Source of the DNA: Bacteroidales bacterium
GTDB lineage: Bacteria > Bacteroidota > Bacteroidia > Bacteroidales > UBA932
Direction of reading: 5' to 3'
Length of the DNA: 46,462 bases
Assembly (NCBI GenBank): GCA_017447815.1
Contig: JAFSMS010000101.1
Span: 1-46,462, forward strand
Translations under genes and position numbers: made by a program
Part shown: in pieces, positions 1-8,897 of the stretch
Layout of the letters: the number at the start of each line of letters is the position of its first letter
How positions within the stretch are numbered: position 1 is the first letter of the stretch
Notes under the pieces: model-generated
The model's database searches: none
Told to the model about the DNA's origin: nothing
What the model saw: the letters and a program-made list of their open reading frames with translations, nothing else

Positions 1-1
1 A

Positions 2-88
2 TTAAATCAATTATTTATCGCTTTTTCGGAGACCCGCGCCGTGGTGGATATTCTTCCGCTCGGGCCGGTTCTATGGGCTTACCGATAG
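2..88 (+). CDS. Possible 3' end of a gene entering from the left
   Basis: An open frame runs from the window edge to a TAG at 86-88 and encodes a sensible-looking tail ending in PLGPVLWAYR. It is only 28 codons long, and frame 1 is also open to a stop at 94-96, so the coding call is weak. No family is recognised. Confidence 0.2.
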   Translation, partial: LNQLFIAFSETRAVVDILPLGPVLWAYR

Positions 89-175
89 CCGCATAGATGA
101 GCCTCCAAAATGAAGCAGGTTATTTTTTTACGTTTACTAACCACTGTGCATAAGCATAAGCTTAAACCTTTTTTT

Positions 176-2098
176 ATGGATGTACTAAAAAAAGTCACTT
201 CCTGGTACTTCAGCAAAAACGTTTTGCCGTACTGGGTAATTTTGCTGGCCGACGCCTTCACGGTGTTCGTGTGCAGCATCTTTACCTACTGGATTGCTCA
301 TAATACGCCAATCACCTACGAACACCACACCGCCCTCTTCTATACCTCTTTGTTGTATGCCGGCATCAGTTGGATCGGCGCCCGTGTGTTCAAGACGTAT
401 TCCGGCGTTCTCCGGTACTCCAGTTTCGTGGATCTGCTCAAACTGGTCTATGCCAATCTGCTCTCCCTGGCCGTCGCTTTGGGGGCGCATTTCCTGTTCA
501 AGTACCTGGATGTGGAGGCCCTGAGTGTCATGAGTCCGGCCAACACCGTCGTGTCTTTCCTGCTGGCCACCCTGGCCATGTGGGGAATCCGGATTCTGGT
601 CAAACTCCTGTTCGACAGTTCCAACGTTGACGGAAAAGCCCCGCGCTCGCTGATTTACGGCGCCCTTACGGGCGGCATTTCGCTGGCCAAGAATGTCCGT
701 TCGCAGTCGCCGCTCCAGTTCGACCTGCAAGGCTTCATCACCCACGAACACCGCATCAAGGACATGATGCTGATGGGTCTTCCGGTTTACACGCTGGATG
801 AGGATTTGGAATCCGTCTTCAAAAAGCAGCGGATCCAGGCGGTCCTCGTGAGCCCTCTCCGGGTAAAGGAGTTCCGTGACAATACCAAGATCCAGGATAT
901 TCTCATCGCCAACGGCATCAAAATCTACATGGCCCATGAGGTGACGGAAGCCAACATCAAGGACGGCGAACTCCAGTCCGAAGACGTTCAGCTCCGTGAG
1001 GTGAGCGTGGAAGACCTTCTGCCCCGCCAGGAAATCCGCGTGGACCTTAAATCCGTAGGCGAACTCCTCGCCGGCAGGCGGGTGCTCATCACCGGATCGG
1101 CCGGCTCCATCGGTATGGAAATCGTGCGCCAGGTGGCCCGTTTCCATCCGGAGAAGATGATGCTCATCGATCAGGCCGAAACCCCGCAGCACGACGTCCG
1201 CCTCATGATGGCCCGGGATTATCCGGATGTTCCCTGCGACGTGGTGGTCACCAGCATCAGCCGCCGTACGCGCATGGAAAGCGTTTTCAGCACGTTCCGT
1301 CCGGACTATGTGTTCCATGCCGCCGCCTACAAGCATGTGCCCATGATGGAGGACAACCCCTCCGAAGCGGTGATGAACAACGTTTACGGCACCAAGGTGA
1401 TTGCCGACATGAGCGTGAAGTACGGCGCCAAGAAGTTCGTGATGATTTCTACCGACAAGGCGGTGAATCCCACCAACGTGATGGGCTGCAGCAAGCGTAT
1501 CTGTGAGATCTACGTCCAGAGCCTGGACCGCAAACTCAAGGCGGAAGGCGGAGAACACACCCAGTTTGTCACCACGCGTTTCGGCAATGTGCTGGGTTCC
1601 AACGGGTCCGTGATTCCGCTGTTCCGCGAACAGATCAAGAACGGCGGACCGGTCACGGTGACCGACGAGCGCATCGTCCGCTTCTTCATGCTCATCCCCG
1701 AGGCCTGCAAACTGGTGCTGGAAGCCGGAACCAAGGGCAACGGCGGTGAAATCTTCGTCTTCGACATGGGCGCTCCCGTAAAGATTGCCGACCTGGCCAA
1801 GCGCATGATCGCCATGTCTGGCGCCAAGAATGTGGAAATCAAGTACACCGGCCTCCGGGAGGGCGAAAAACTGTACGAGGAAGTGCTCAACGAACTGGAG
1901 GGCACCAAGCCCACGTTCCACGAGAAAATCCGTATCGCCCAGGTCCGTGAGTACGACTATGACAAGGTGAACCGCGATATCGAAGAACTGGTGGAGATTT
2001 CCAAGCAGTTCGACGACATGGAAACGGTGCGGAAGATGAAGCAGATCGTGCCGGAATACAAGAGCAACAACTCCAAGTACGAAGTGCTGGACAAATAA
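176..2098 (+). CDS. CapD-like nucleoside-diphosphate-sugar 4,6-dehydratase, membrane-anchored
   Basis: This 640-residue protein belongs to the CapD/PglF/FlaA1-type family that dehydrates UDP-GlcNAc-like sugars for capsule, O-antigen or glycoprotein synthesis. About four hydrophobic helices fill the first 150 residues, followed by a CoA-binding-like domain. The catalytic Rossmann domain opens with ITGSAGSIGMEI, and the lysine of the short-chain dehydrogenase pair lies in STDKAVNPTNVMG. The length matches the family. The ATG at 176 is preferred because its product starts just before the first membrane helix; an in-frame ATG at 110 would add 22 residues. The exact sugar substrate is not visible. 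It stands apart from the rhamnose and glycosyltransferase genes some 15 kb downstream. Confidence 0.88.
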   Translation: MDVLKKVTSWYFSKNVLPYWVILLADAFTVFVCSIFTYWIAHNTPITYEHHTALFYTSLLYAGISWIGARVFKTYSGVLRYSSFVDLLKLVYANLLSLAVALGAHFLFKYLDVEALSVMSPANTVVSFLLATLAMWGIRILVKLLFDSSNVDGKAPRSLIYGALTGGISLAKNVRSQSPLQFDLQGFITHEHRIKDMMLMGLPVYTLDEDLESVFKKQRIQAVLVSPLRVKEFRDNTKIQDILIANGIKIYMAHEVTEANIKDGELQSEDVQLREVSVEDLLPRQEIRVDLKSVGELLAGRRVLITGSAGSIGMEIVRQVARFHPEKMMLIDQAETPQHDVRLMMARDYPDVPCDVVVTSISRRTRMESVFSTFRPDYVFHAAAYKHVPMMEDNPSEAVMNNVYGTKVIADMSVKYGAKKFVMISTDKAVNPTNVMGCSKRICEIYVQSLDRKLKAEGGEHTQFVTTRFGNVLGSNGSVIPLFREQIKNGGPVTVTDERIVRFFMLIPEACKLVLEAGTKGNGGEIFVFDMGAPVKIADLAKRMIAMSGAKNVEIKYTGLREGEKLYEEVLNELEGTKPTFHEKIRIAQVREYDYDKVNRDIEELVEISKQFDDMETVRKMKQIVPEYKSNNSKYEVLDK

Positions 2099-2151
2099 AC
2101 CCCGCCCGGCGATTCTTGTAAAATAAAAAGATTTTTTATCTTTTTGCTTAA

Positions 2152-2159
2152 TATTTTTG
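2152..2159 (+). promoter_or_regulatory. Bacteroidota -7 element (TATTTTTG) for the arginine operon
   Basis: TATTTTTG matches the TAnnTTTG -7 consensus of Bacteroidota and sits 58 bases before the deiminase start. A second candidate, TATATTTA at 2191-2198, is weaker. Confidence 0.5.
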
Positions 2160-2186
2160 CGCAGAACGAGGAGTTTTGCGCAAAAA
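2154..2186. promoter_or_regulatory. Inverted repeat in the arginine operon leader
   Basis: TTTTTGCGCA at 2154-2163 is perfectly complemented by TGCGCAAAAA at 2177-2186 across a 13-base spacer. It overlaps the likely -7 element and transcription start, so it could be a repressor operator or a leader hairpin. No regulator is identified. Confidence 0.45.
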
Positions 2187-2217
2187 GTGTTATATTTACG
2201 GAGGTAAAAGATTTTTT

Positions 2218-3132
2218 ATGGAACTTCATGTAACATCGGAGACAGGAAGGCTCAGGGCCGTCGTGCTGGGGCTTCCAACCTCTCCGGGCCCTACGCCCGC
2301 GCTGGAAGAGACTTTCGACAGCAAATCCTACGAATCCGTTCTGCACGGGGTCTATCCCAAAGAGGAGGATATGATCCGGGAAATGGGCGCCTTCGAGGAA
2401 ATCCTCCGGAAATACGACGTGGATGTCTATCGGCCCCGGCCCGTGAAAGACTGCAACCAGGTGTTCTCCCGGGACGTGGGGTTCGTGATAGACGACAAGA
2501 TTATCGTGGCCAACGTGATCCCCGACCGCCAGGAAGAGATTGATGCCTACGAGGACATCTATCGGCAAATCCATTACAAGCAGATTTACAACCTCCCCGA
2601 GTCCGTGCATGTGGAAGGGGGAGACGTGGTCCTGTACAAGGACTATATCTTCGTCGGCCAGTACAATTTCCCGGACTACAGCCAGGTGAAGACCGCCCGG
2701 ACCAACCGGCTGGCCATCGATTACCTGAAGATGATTTTCCCGGACCGCGTCATCCTGCCGCTCAACCTCCTGAAAAGTGATACCGACCCGTACGAGGGCA
2801 TCCTTCACCTGGACTGCACCTTCATGCCGGTGGGCCCGGACAAGGCCATCATCTACAAGCGCGGCTTCATGAACCCGCGGGATGCCGACCACCTGATCGA
2901 AATCTTCGGCCGGGACAATGTCTTCGAAATCACCACCGAGGAAATGTATGCCATGAACCCCAACATCTTCTCCATTTCGGAGAACGTGGTCGTGGTGGAA
3001 GAGCATTTCTATCGGCTTATCAAGCATTTGCGCGAAAGATGGGGCTTCACCGTAGAAACGGTCCCTTACCGCGAAATATCCAAGATGGGCGGCCTTCTCC
3101 GCTGCTCTACATTACCGCTCAGAAGAGACTAA
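2218..3132 (+). CDS. Arginine deiminase-family (guanidino-group modifying) enzyme
   Basis: This 304-residue protein has the signatures of the amidinotransferase/deiminase superfamily: FSRDVGFVID, the VEGGDVV loop, a catalytic-type His in LHLDCTF and the nucleophilic Cys in GGLLRCSTLPL near the C-terminus. It lies immediately before carbamate kinase and ornithine carbamoyltransferase, so it probably converts arginine to citrulline and ammonia. It is much shorter than classical ArcA (about 400 residues), and the same superfamily includes dimethylargininase-type enzymes, so the substrate is inferred from the neighbours. The start is the ATG at 2218, preceded by GGAGGT at 2200-2205; an upstream in-frame TTG at 2176 is less likely. 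Confidence 0.82.
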   Translation: MELHVTSETGRLRAVVLGLPTSPGPTPALEETFDSKSYESVLHGVYPKEEDMIREMGAFEEILRKYDVDVYRPRPVKDCNQVFSRDVGFVIDDKIIVANVIPDRQEEIDAYEDIYRQIHYKQIYNLPESVHVEGGDVVLYKDYIFVGQYNFPDYSQVKTARTNRLAIDYLKMIFPDRVILPLNLLKSDTDPYEGILHLDCTFMPVGPDKAIIYKRGFMNPRDADHLIEIFGRDNVFEITTEEMYAMNPNIFSISENVVVVEEHFYRLIKHLRERWGFTVETVPYREISKMGGLLRCSTLPLRRD

Positions 3133-3137
3133 TAAAT

Positions 3138-4085
3138 ATGACTAAACTGGCTATGATTTCTCTCGGCGGGAATGCACTTCTTCGCGCCGGGCAAAAAGGA
3201 ACTTTCCCCGAGCAGGTGGAAAACATACAGCGCACCTGCGAAAACTTGATTCCGCTGTTGAAGCAAGGCTATCATATCGTCATCGGACACGGAAACGGTC
3301 CCCAGGTGGGAAACGGCCTCCTGCGGCATCAGGCGGGCGAATGCCAGTACGGGCTTCCCGCTCAGCCGCTGGATTTCTGCGGCGCCGAGACGCAGGGCGC
3401 CATCGCCTACCTCATCGAGACGGACTTGGATCGCGTGATGGCCGCCCACGGAATAGACCGCCGGGTGGTGAGTCTTTTTACCCGTGTAGAGGTCAGGGCC
3501 GACGACCCCGGTTTTCAGAATCCCACCAAGCCGATCGGCCCGTTCTATCCGGAGAAACCGGCCGCAGAAGGCACCTTCCGTGAAGACCCGAAGGGCCGCG
3601 GTTGGCGCCGAGTGGTGGCTTCGCCCGTCCCCGTCGCCATCCAGAATGTGGACCTGGTGGGCCGCCTGGCCCGGGAAGGCTATATCGTCGTCACGGTGGG
3701 CGGCGGCGGCATCCCGGTGGTCCGGGACGGGCAGTGCCCGGCCGGGCCGGGAGGGAAGGTGGCCCTGAAGGGGGTCGAGGCCGTCATCGACAAGGACCTC
3801 GCATCGGCCCTCTGCGCCCATGCCATCGGGGCCGATGAGTTCTACATCCTCACCGACGTGCCCAAAGTGTATATCAACTTCCGCCGCGAAGACGAGAAGG
3901 CCCTGGACACCCTCACCGTGGCGGAGGCCCGCCGCTACCTGGCCGAGGGACAGTTCGCCGAGGGCTCCATGGCCCCCAAGGTCCGCGCCGGCATCTATTT
4001 TATCGAAAAAGGCGGAAAACAGTGTATCATAACTGAGGCAGGGGAGTTAGGCAATCCCTCCTGCGGAACCAGAATCACACAATAA
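3138..4085 (+). CDS. arcC: Carbamate kinase
   Basis: The 315-residue product begins [19 protein letters not shown] and contains [12 protein letters not shown] and [10 protein letters not shown], which are hallmarks of carbamate kinase in the amino acid kinase family. It makes ATP from carbamoyl phosphate and ADP, releasing carbamate that decays to ammonia and CO2, which is the energy-yielding last step of arginine fermentation. It starts five bases after the deiminase gene and ends two bases before the carbamoyltransferase gene, so the three are surely cotranscribed. The ATG at 3138 gives the normal family N-terminus. The enzyme is cytosolic. Confidence 0.94.
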   Translation: MTKLAMISLGGNALLRAGQKGTFPEQVENIQRTCENLIPLLKQGYHIVIGHGNGPQVGNGLLRHQAGECQYGLPAQPLDFCGAETQGAIAYLIETDLDRVMAAHGIDRRVVSLFTRVEVRADDPGFQNPTKPIGPFYPEKPAAEGTFREDPKGRGWRRVVASPVPVAIQNVDLVGRLAREGYIVVTVGGGGIPVVRDGQCPAGPGGKVALKGVEAVIDKDLASALCAHAIGADEFYILTDVPKVYINFRREDEKALDTLTVAEARRYLAEGQFAEGSMAPKVRAGIYFIEKGGKQCIITEAGELGNPSCGTRITQ

Positions 4086-4087
4086 TT

Positions 4088-5089
4088 ATGGAACAAAACC
4101 TCAAGAATCGCAGTTTCCTGAAACTGCTGGACTTTACCCCGGAAGAAATCCGTTATCTGCTGGATTTGGCCCGCGACCTCAAGAAGGCCAAGAAAACCGA
4201 CATGGAAGTACAACATCTCAAGGGCAAGAATATCGCGCTCATCTTTGAGAAGACTTCTACGCGCACCCGCTGCTCCTTCGAGGTGGCGGCGCACGACCAG
4301 GGTGCCCATGTCACCTACCTGGGCCCTACGGGCTCGCAGATCGGCATCAAGGAGACGATGAAGGACACCGCCCGTGTGCTGGGCCGGATGTATGACGGCA
4401 TCGAGTACCGCGGCTTCGCCCAGGCTACGGTGGAGGAACTGGCCCGCTATTCCGGCGTGCCGGTGTGGAACGGCCTCACCAACGAATTCCATCCCACGCA
4501 AATCCTGGCCGATCTCCTCACCATGCAGGAACACTCCACCAAACCGCTCAACCAGATTAAGTTCGCTTATCTTGGAGACGCCCGCTTCAACATGGGCAAT
4601 TCGCTCCTGGTGGGCGGCGCCAAGATGGGCATGGACGTGCGCATCGTGGCCCCGAAAGCCCTCCAGCCCGGGGAACAGCTGCAGGCCGAGTGCCTGAAAG
4701 TGGCCGCCCAGACGGGTGCCCGCATCACCATCACCGACGATGTGGATGCCGGCGTGAAGGACTGTGACTTTATCTACACGGATATCTGGGTGTCCATGGG
4801 TGAGCCCGACAGCGTGTGGAAAGAGCGCATCGACCTGCTGCTCCCGTACCAGGTGAACGCCAGTCTGATGGAGCGCACCGGCAACCCCGACTGCAAGTTC
4901 ATGCACTGCCTCCCGTCCTATCACAACCGTGACACCAAGGCCGGCGAACAGGTGTACCAGAAGTTCGGCCTGGACGGCGTGGAAGTCACCGAAGAGGTGT
5001 TCGAGGGCCCGCAGAGCATTGTCTTTGACGAGGCCGAGAACCGTTTGCACACCATCAAGGCTGTGATGGTGGCAACACTTGGAGAATAG
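4088..5089 (+). CDS. argF: Ornithine carbamoyltransferase
   Basis: This 333-residue protein carries the carbamoyl phosphate site STRTR (in [13 protein letters not shown]), the HPTQ motif ([11 protein letters not shown]) and the ornithine-site HCLP ([10 protein letters not shown]). These mark true ornithine carbamoyltransferase, in contrast to the acetyl- or succinylornithine enzymes used for arginine synthesis in many Bacteroidota. Placed between carbamate kinase and cytidine deaminase, it most likely works catabolically, splitting citrulline phosphorolytically to ornithine and carbamoyl phosphate. The length is normal. No arginine/ornithine antiporter gene is seen nearby. Confidence 0.93.
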   Translation: MEQNLKNRSFLKLLDFTPEEIRYLLDLARDLKKAKKTDMEVQHLKGKNIALIFEKTSTRTRCSFEVAAHDQGAHVTYLGPTGSQIGIKETMKDTARVLGRMYDGIEYRGFAQATVEELARYSGVPVWNGLTNEFHPTQILADLLTMQEHSTKPLNQIKFAYLGDARFNMGNSLLVGGAKMGMDVRIVAPKALQPGEQLQAECLKVAAQTGARITITDDVDAGVKDCDFIYTDIWVSMGEPDSVWKERIDLLLPYQVNASLMERTGNPDCKFMHCLPSYHNRDTKAGEQVYQKFGLDGVEVTEEVFEGPQSIVFDEAENRLHTIKAVMVATLGE

Positions 5090-5113
5090 CGGGATTTTTT
5101 ATAACTTTCGGCC

Positions 5114-5596
5114 ATGAGTAAGAAAAGACTGACTATTGACTATGAGGAATTTGCCTCTGTGGATGAGATGACGCCCGAAGACCGGAAACTGGTCGGCCTG
5201 GCGTTGGAAGCCCAGAAGGGATCGTATTCCCCTTATTCTCATTTCCAGGTAGGTGCCGCTCTTCTTCTGGCCGACGGAACCATCATCAAGGGCGCCAACC
5301 AGGAGAACGCCGCCTATCCCTCCGGCCTCTGTGCAGAGCGCACGGCCCTGTTCGCCGCCGGAGCCAATTATCCGGACGTTCCCCTGGAGTGCCTTGCCAT
5401 CGCCGGAAGCGACCATGGCGTGCTGTGCGAAAGCCCGGCCTCGCCCTGCGGAGCCTGCCGGCAAGTGATGGCGGAGTATCAGAAAAAATTCGGCAAGCCG
5501 CTCAAAATCATTCTGGTGGGAAGCAAGAGAATCCGCAAATTCTACAAGGTGGAAGATATTCTGCCCTTCATTTTTGACAGCCTGAAAGTGGAATAA
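5114..5596 (+). CDS. cdd: Cytidine deaminase
   Basis: The 160-residue protein hydrolyses cytidine or deoxycytidine to uridine or deoxyuridine in pyrimidine salvage. It shows the zinc and catalytic motif CAERTAL and the second zinc motif PCGACRQ, with YSHFQVGAALL near the N-terminus. The size fits the homotetrameric one-domain type. It starts 24 bases after argF and could ride on the same transcript, which would link arginine and pyrimidine catabolism; a weak TAACTTTC element at 5101-5108 may also drive it. The gene is followed on the opposite strand by the SRP RNA. Confidence 0.94.
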   Translation: MSKKRLTIDYEEFASVDEMTPEDRKLVGLALEAQKGSYSPYSHFQVGAALLLADGTIIKGANQENAAYPSGLCAERTALFAAGANYPDVPLECLAIAGSDHGVLCESPASPCGACRQVMAEYQKKFGKPLKIILVGSKRIRKFYKVEDILPFIFDSLKVE

Positions 5597-5601
5597 AAAA
5601 A

Positions 5602-5698
5602 GGGAAAGCCCCTTACATCGCACCGCTACGACCTCTTACCCTTGCTACATTCCTGTCCTGGGGGGATTCAGAGGGAGCTGGTCGTGTAAGACTTTCCC
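5602..5698 (-). ncRNA. ffs: Small bacterial signal recognition particle RNA (4.5S-like)
   Basis: Read on the minus strand, the 97 bases fold as one long hairpin: GGGAAAG at the 5' end pairs with CTTTCCC at the 3' end, TCTTAC with GTAAGG, and ACGACC with GGTCGT. The apical part contains GGACAGGAA and AGCAAGGGTAAG, which resemble the conserved SRP domain IV internal loop and tetraloop region of Bacteroidota 4.5S RNA. A perfect -7 element lies just upstream. The RNA pairs with Ffh to target membrane proteins. The call rests on motif recognition and hand folding. Confidence 0.8.
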
Positions 5699-5703
5699 GG
5701 GTA

Positions 5704-5711
5704 CAAAGGTA
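5704..5711 (-). promoter_or_regulatory. -7 element (TACCTTTG) of the SRP RNA gene
   Basis: On the minus strand TACCTTTG ends five bases before the RNA 5' end, the expected spacing for a Bacteroidota promoter. The identical octamer precedes both tRNA-Asp and tRNA-fMet in this window. Confidence 0.75.
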
Positions 5712-5724
5712 GCAATTTTTTTTT

Positions 5725-6912
5725 ATGATCGCAATTTATACCATCACTTCCGGCCTGCATGACGAGCAGTCCGTCTCCAAAATCAGCGATGCCTTCCTTC
5801 ACGGCATCTTTCCCGAAGGCGGATTCGACTACCGGGGCTCCAACTTCCAGGACTTCGGAAGCCATACGCTGGACCTGATTTATGTGCGGACCGGCGGGGC
5901 CGAGGGCATCTTCAAAAGCCTTCTTCCGGAGATGCTGTCCCGCGGGATCGAGCGCTATTACCTGCTGACCTCCGGAAAGAGCAATTCGCTGGCCGCGTCG
6001 CTGGAAATCCTGTCATACCTGAAGCAGCAGGGCCTCCAGGGAGAGGTGCTGCACGGCTCCCCGGAATATTTGAAAGAGCGGGTGAAACTACTGGAGAAGG
6101 TGGCCGATGCCCGCCGCAGGCTCAACGGCGTCCGGATCGGCGTCATAGGGCAGCCTTCCGACTGGCTCATCGCCAGCCACGCAGATGCCGTGAAGGTGAT
6201 GGACCGCCTGGGCGCCCGCTTGGTGGAAGTGCCCATGGAGGAACTTCTGCAGGAGATTGCCAAAGCCCCCCAGGATGCCGCTCCGGCCGACGAGATGGCT
6301 CCCAAGGTGCGGGACGCCTTCCCCGGCGCCACCCGGATTTACCATGCCCTGCAGGTGATTGTGGAGCGTTACGGGCTCGGCGCCTTCACCCTGCGCTGCT
6401 TCGACCTGCTTACTGCCGTGGGCAACACGGGCTGCCTGGCCCTGGCTTCTTTCAACGCCGACGGCATCCCTGCGGCCTGCGAAGGGGATGTGCCGGCGCT
6501 GCTGTCCATGATGATCGCCCAGGCGCTTACCGGAAAAACGGGCTTCCAGGCCAATCCGGCCCGGATCGATGTGGAGACGGGCCAGATCCTTTTCGCCCAC
6601 TGCACCGTTCCTTTCAATATGGTCACCAACTGGAATTACGACACGCACTTTGAGTCCGGCATCGGCGTGGGCATCCACGGCGAACTGCTGCAAGGCCCGG
6701 TGACGGTGTTCAAGGTCTCCGGCAATCTGGAGCGCCATTTCGTGGCCGAGGGCGAACTGATCTACAATCAGTATGAGGATCATCTCTGCCGGACGCAGGT
6801 GATGCTCCAACTCTCTCCGGCCGATGCGCGCTATTTCCTGACCGACCCCATCGGCAACCATCATATCATTCTGCCGGGTCGTCACAAGGCCCTTTTGGAG
6901 GCGCTGCTATGA
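5725..6912 (+). CDS. L-fucose isomerase-like (COG2407-type) protein
   Basis: This 395-residue cytosolic protein resembles the fucose/arabinose isomerase C-terminal fold: a Rossmann-like first half (LDLIYVRTGGAEGIFKSL, YYLLTSGKSNSLAASLEIL), a middle with GVIGQPSDWLIAS, and a C-terminal part with CEGDVPALLSMMIAQ and the His-rich GIHGELLQGPV. True fucose isomerases are near 590 residues, so this is a short homologue and the sugar substrate is unknown. It overlaps the following fur gene by four bases, so the two are translationally coupled; a metal-related role is possible because these isomerases bind divalent metal. The start ATG lies 14 bases from the SRP promoter on the other strand. Confidence 0.7.
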   Translation: MIAIYTITSGLHDEQSVSKISDAFLHGIFPEGGFDYRGSNFQDFGSHTLDLIYVRTGGAEGIFKSLLPEMLSRGIERYYLLTSGKSNSLAASLEILSYLKQQGLQGEVLHGSPEYLKERVKLLEKVADARRRLNGVRIGVIGQPSDWLIASHADAVKVMDRLGARLVEVPMEELLQEIAKAPQDAAPADEMAPKVRDAFPGATRIYHALQVIVERYGLGAFTLRCFDLLTAVGNTGCLALASFNADGIPAACEGDVPALLSMMIAQALTGKTGFQANPARIDVETGQILFAHCTVPFNMVTNWNYDTHFESGIGVGIHGELLQGPVTVFKVSGNLERHFVAEGELIYNQYEDHLCRTQVMLQLSPADARYFLTDPIGNHHIILPGRHKALLEALL

Positions 6913-7328
6913 GTCTGGAACACTTGCTGGAGCATCATGGCGTAAAGGTTACGGCCAACCGGCTGCTCATCGCCCGGGCGCTGGAGCAGGCGGGCCGTCC
7001 GCTCTCGCTCATGGAACTGGAGCAGGAGATCGATTCCATCGACAAGAGCAATATCTTCCGGGCGCTGGTGGCCTTCAAGGAGGTGCATCTGGTGCATGTG
7101 CTGGAAGGGGACCCCGTGCGCTATGAACTGTGCCACAGCCACCATGCCGACCACGACGACGACCTGCACGTCCATTTTTACTGCACGCGCTGCCACAGGA
7201 CCTACTGCATGGAGGAAACGCCCATCCCGCCCATCCGGGTGCCGGAAGGCTATGTGGCCGAAGAGGCCAGTTATCTGGTCAGAGGGATTTGTCCAGCATG
7301 TGCCGAAGGGCCAGTCCGGCCAGCGTAA
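6909..7328 (+). CDS. Fur-family metal-responsive transcriptional regulator
   Basis: The 139-residue protein has the Fur winged helix (VTANRLLIARALEQAGRPLS, DKSNIFRALVAFKE), a His-rich sensor stretch (CHSHHADHDDDLHVHFYC) and two zinc-knuckle CxxC pairs (CTRCHRTYC and CPAC). It is expected to be a cytosolic dimer that represses metal uptake or stress genes. Which metal it senses (iron, zinc or peroxide via iron) cannot be told from the sequence. It overlaps the isomerase-like gene by four bases, and its 3' end overlaps the convergent tcdA gene by 50 bases. Confidence 0.9.
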   Translation: MSLEHLLEHHGVKVTANRLLIARALEQAGRPLSLMELEQEIDSIDKSNIFRALVAFKEVHLVHVLEGDPVRYELCHSHHADHDDDLHVHFYCTRCHRTYCMEETPIPPIRVPEGYVAEEASYLVRGICPACAEGPVRPA

Positions 7329-7995
7329 ATCCGAAGATTCCCGTAATATGGGCCATCGTTCCGTTGGCCACCGCTTTTCCCGGCCCCGGGTCCATTTCCG
7401 GACCTTGGTTAGGGAGGACTTCTTCGTCATAGACGCAGAGGAAGGGCTTGGCGGGGAGGGTGCCGTTTTTGCGGAGGCGCTTCCGGAGGGCGGCGCCCAG
7501 CGGACAGCCGCGTACCTCGAAGAATTCCGCCACCCGTATTTTCGTGGGATCCATCTTGCAGGCGGCGCCCATGGCGCTGAAGAATCCGGCCTGCGTGGCG
7601 CTGGCTTCCAGGATGAGGTTGGCTTTGTCCGTCAGGGAATCGATGGCGTCGATGATAACGTCGTAGCCGCTCAGGTGGAAATCGGCCCCGAGGGTGTAGC
7701 GCTCCTGGAGGGCCGTCACTTCGCAGGCGGGGTTGATGGTGGCGAAGCGTTCCTTGAGAACCTCCACTTTGGGCCGGCCTACGGTTTCCAGCGTGGCGGG
7801 GAGTTGGCGGTTGATGTTGGTGATGTCCACGCAGTCCGGGTCAACCAGGGTGAGATGGCCAATCCCGCTCCGTACCAGGGATTCCGCGCACCAACTGCCC
7901 ACGCCGCCCACGCCGAAGAGGATGACGCGGGCATCGGCCAGGCGCTTCAGGGCTTCCGTGCCGACGAGGCGCTCGGTGCGGGAAAGGGGGTTCAT
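7279..7995 (-). CDS. tcdA: tRNA threonylcarbamoyladenosine dehydratase (TcdA/CsdL)
   Basis: This 238-residue E1-like enzyme cyclises t6A to ct6A at position 37 of ANN-decoding tRNAs using ATP. The nucleotide site is visible in VILFGVGGVGSWCAESLVRSG, followed by LVDPDCVDITNINRQ, the Asp-binding loop VIIDAIDSLTDK and the C-terminal RKNGTLPAKPFL segment typical of TcdA. It is the last gene of a leftward operon and overlaps the hydrolase gene by four bases. Its tail runs 50 bases into fur on the opposite strand. Confidence 0.92.
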   Translation of the reverse strand: MNPLSRTERLVGTEALKRLADARVILFGVGGVGSWCAESLVRSGIGHLTLVDPDCVDITNINRQLPATLETVGRPKVEVLKERFATINPACEVTALQERYTLGADFHLSGYDVIIDAIDSLTDKANLILEASATQAGFFSAMGAACKMDPTKIRVAEFFEVRGCPLGAALRKRLRKNGTLPAKPFLCVYDEEVLPNQGPEMDPGPGKAVANGTMAHITGIFGFTLAGLALRHMLDKSL

Positions 7996-8897
7996 AACCA
8001 GGATTTCAGGAGGGCGGCGACGTCTCTCCAGACGTCCTCTTTGCCGATTTCGTTCAGGATTTCGTGGCGGAGGCCGGGATACACTTTGCTGGTGACGGTC
8101 CGGTAGCCGCGGGCACGGATGAAACTCACGGCCCGGGAGAACTTCCGGATGTTCACGATGCAGGGGTCGTCGGCCCCGGCGATGAAGTGGATGGGCAGTT
8201 CCGGCCGGGTGACGTTCCAGTCGTCCACGTCGTAGGTTTCTTCCATCAGGCCCAGCAGGCCCTGGTAGCCGAGGACGGTGAAGGGGAAGCCGCAGAGGGT
8301 GTCGTTGTTGTAGGCCTGGACGTTGGCTTTGTTGGTGGAGAGCCAGGCATTGTCGCCTTCCTGGGCGAAACGCTTGTTGTACCCGCCCGTGGCCATGTTT
8401 TCCAGGAATTTGGAACGGTAGCGCCTGCCTTTGAATAGGGCGATGAGCCGGGTGAGGAGGATGCCCGTGCCGGCGGCGCCGTTGCGGGACGGGGAGCCGC
8501 AGACCACCAGGCCGTCAATCTCGCTGTCGTAGCGCTTGGTAAAGCAGCGGACGATGAGGGACCCCATGCTGTGGCCCATCAGGAACACCTTTTTCCCGGG
8601 ATACAGATCTTTTGCATACCGGACGACGGCCAGCGTGTCCGCTACCAGCAACTCGTCTCCTTTCTTGTCGAAGTGCCCCAGGTCGGCCTTGTCGGTCACC
8701 GTGGCGCCATGGCCGCGGAGGTCGGTGATGAGGCAGGCGAAGCCCTTCTCGGCCAGGTAGGTCATGAAGGGGAAGTAACGCTCCTTGTGCTCGGCCATGC
8801 CGTGTACCAGAACCAGGACGGCTTGCGGGGTTTCGGGAGTTTCGAGGGCGGCGGCCAGTTGCAGGCCGTCAGGAGCGGGGATGGGGAAGGTTTTCAT
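7992..8897 (-). CDS. Alpha/beta hydrolase of the serine aminopeptidase/monoacylglycerol lipase type
   Basis: The 301-residue protein has the early oxyanion-type loop VLVHGMAEHKERY, the nucleophile elbow GHSMGS, the aspartate in FIAGADDPCIV and the histidine in YPGLRHEILNE, giving a complete Ser-Asp-His triad in the order of the S33 lysophospholipase/monoglyceride lipase group. There is no signal peptide, so it acts in the cytosol. The natural ester or amide substrate is unknown. It overlaps its neighbours on both sides by four bases, so it is tightly coupled to rluA and tcdA. Confidence 0.88.
   Translation of the reverse strand: MKTFPIPAPDGLQLAAALETPETPQAVLVLVHGMAEHKERYFPFMTYLAEKGFACLITDLRGHGATVTDKADLGHFDKKGDELLVADTLAVVRYAKDLYPGKKVFLMGHSMGSLIVRCFTKRYDSEIDGLVVCGSPSRNGAAGTGILLTRLIALFKGRRYRSKFLENMATGGYNKRFAQEGDNAWLSTNKANVQAYNNDTLCGFPFTVLGYQGLLGLMEETYDVDDWNVTRPELPIHFIAGADDPCIVNIRKFSRAVSFIRARGYRTVTSKVYPGLRHEILNEIGKEDVWRDVAALLKSWL

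Noticed and set aside
185-1921. Long antisense open frame opposite the CapD-like gene
   Set aside because: It mirrors the GC-rich third positions of the sense gene, has His/Val/Asp-heavy composition and no family motif.
7096-8106. 336-codon rightward open frame crossing from fur into tcdA
   Set aside because: It overlaps fur in another frame and is antisense to tcdA; both real genes show complete motifs.
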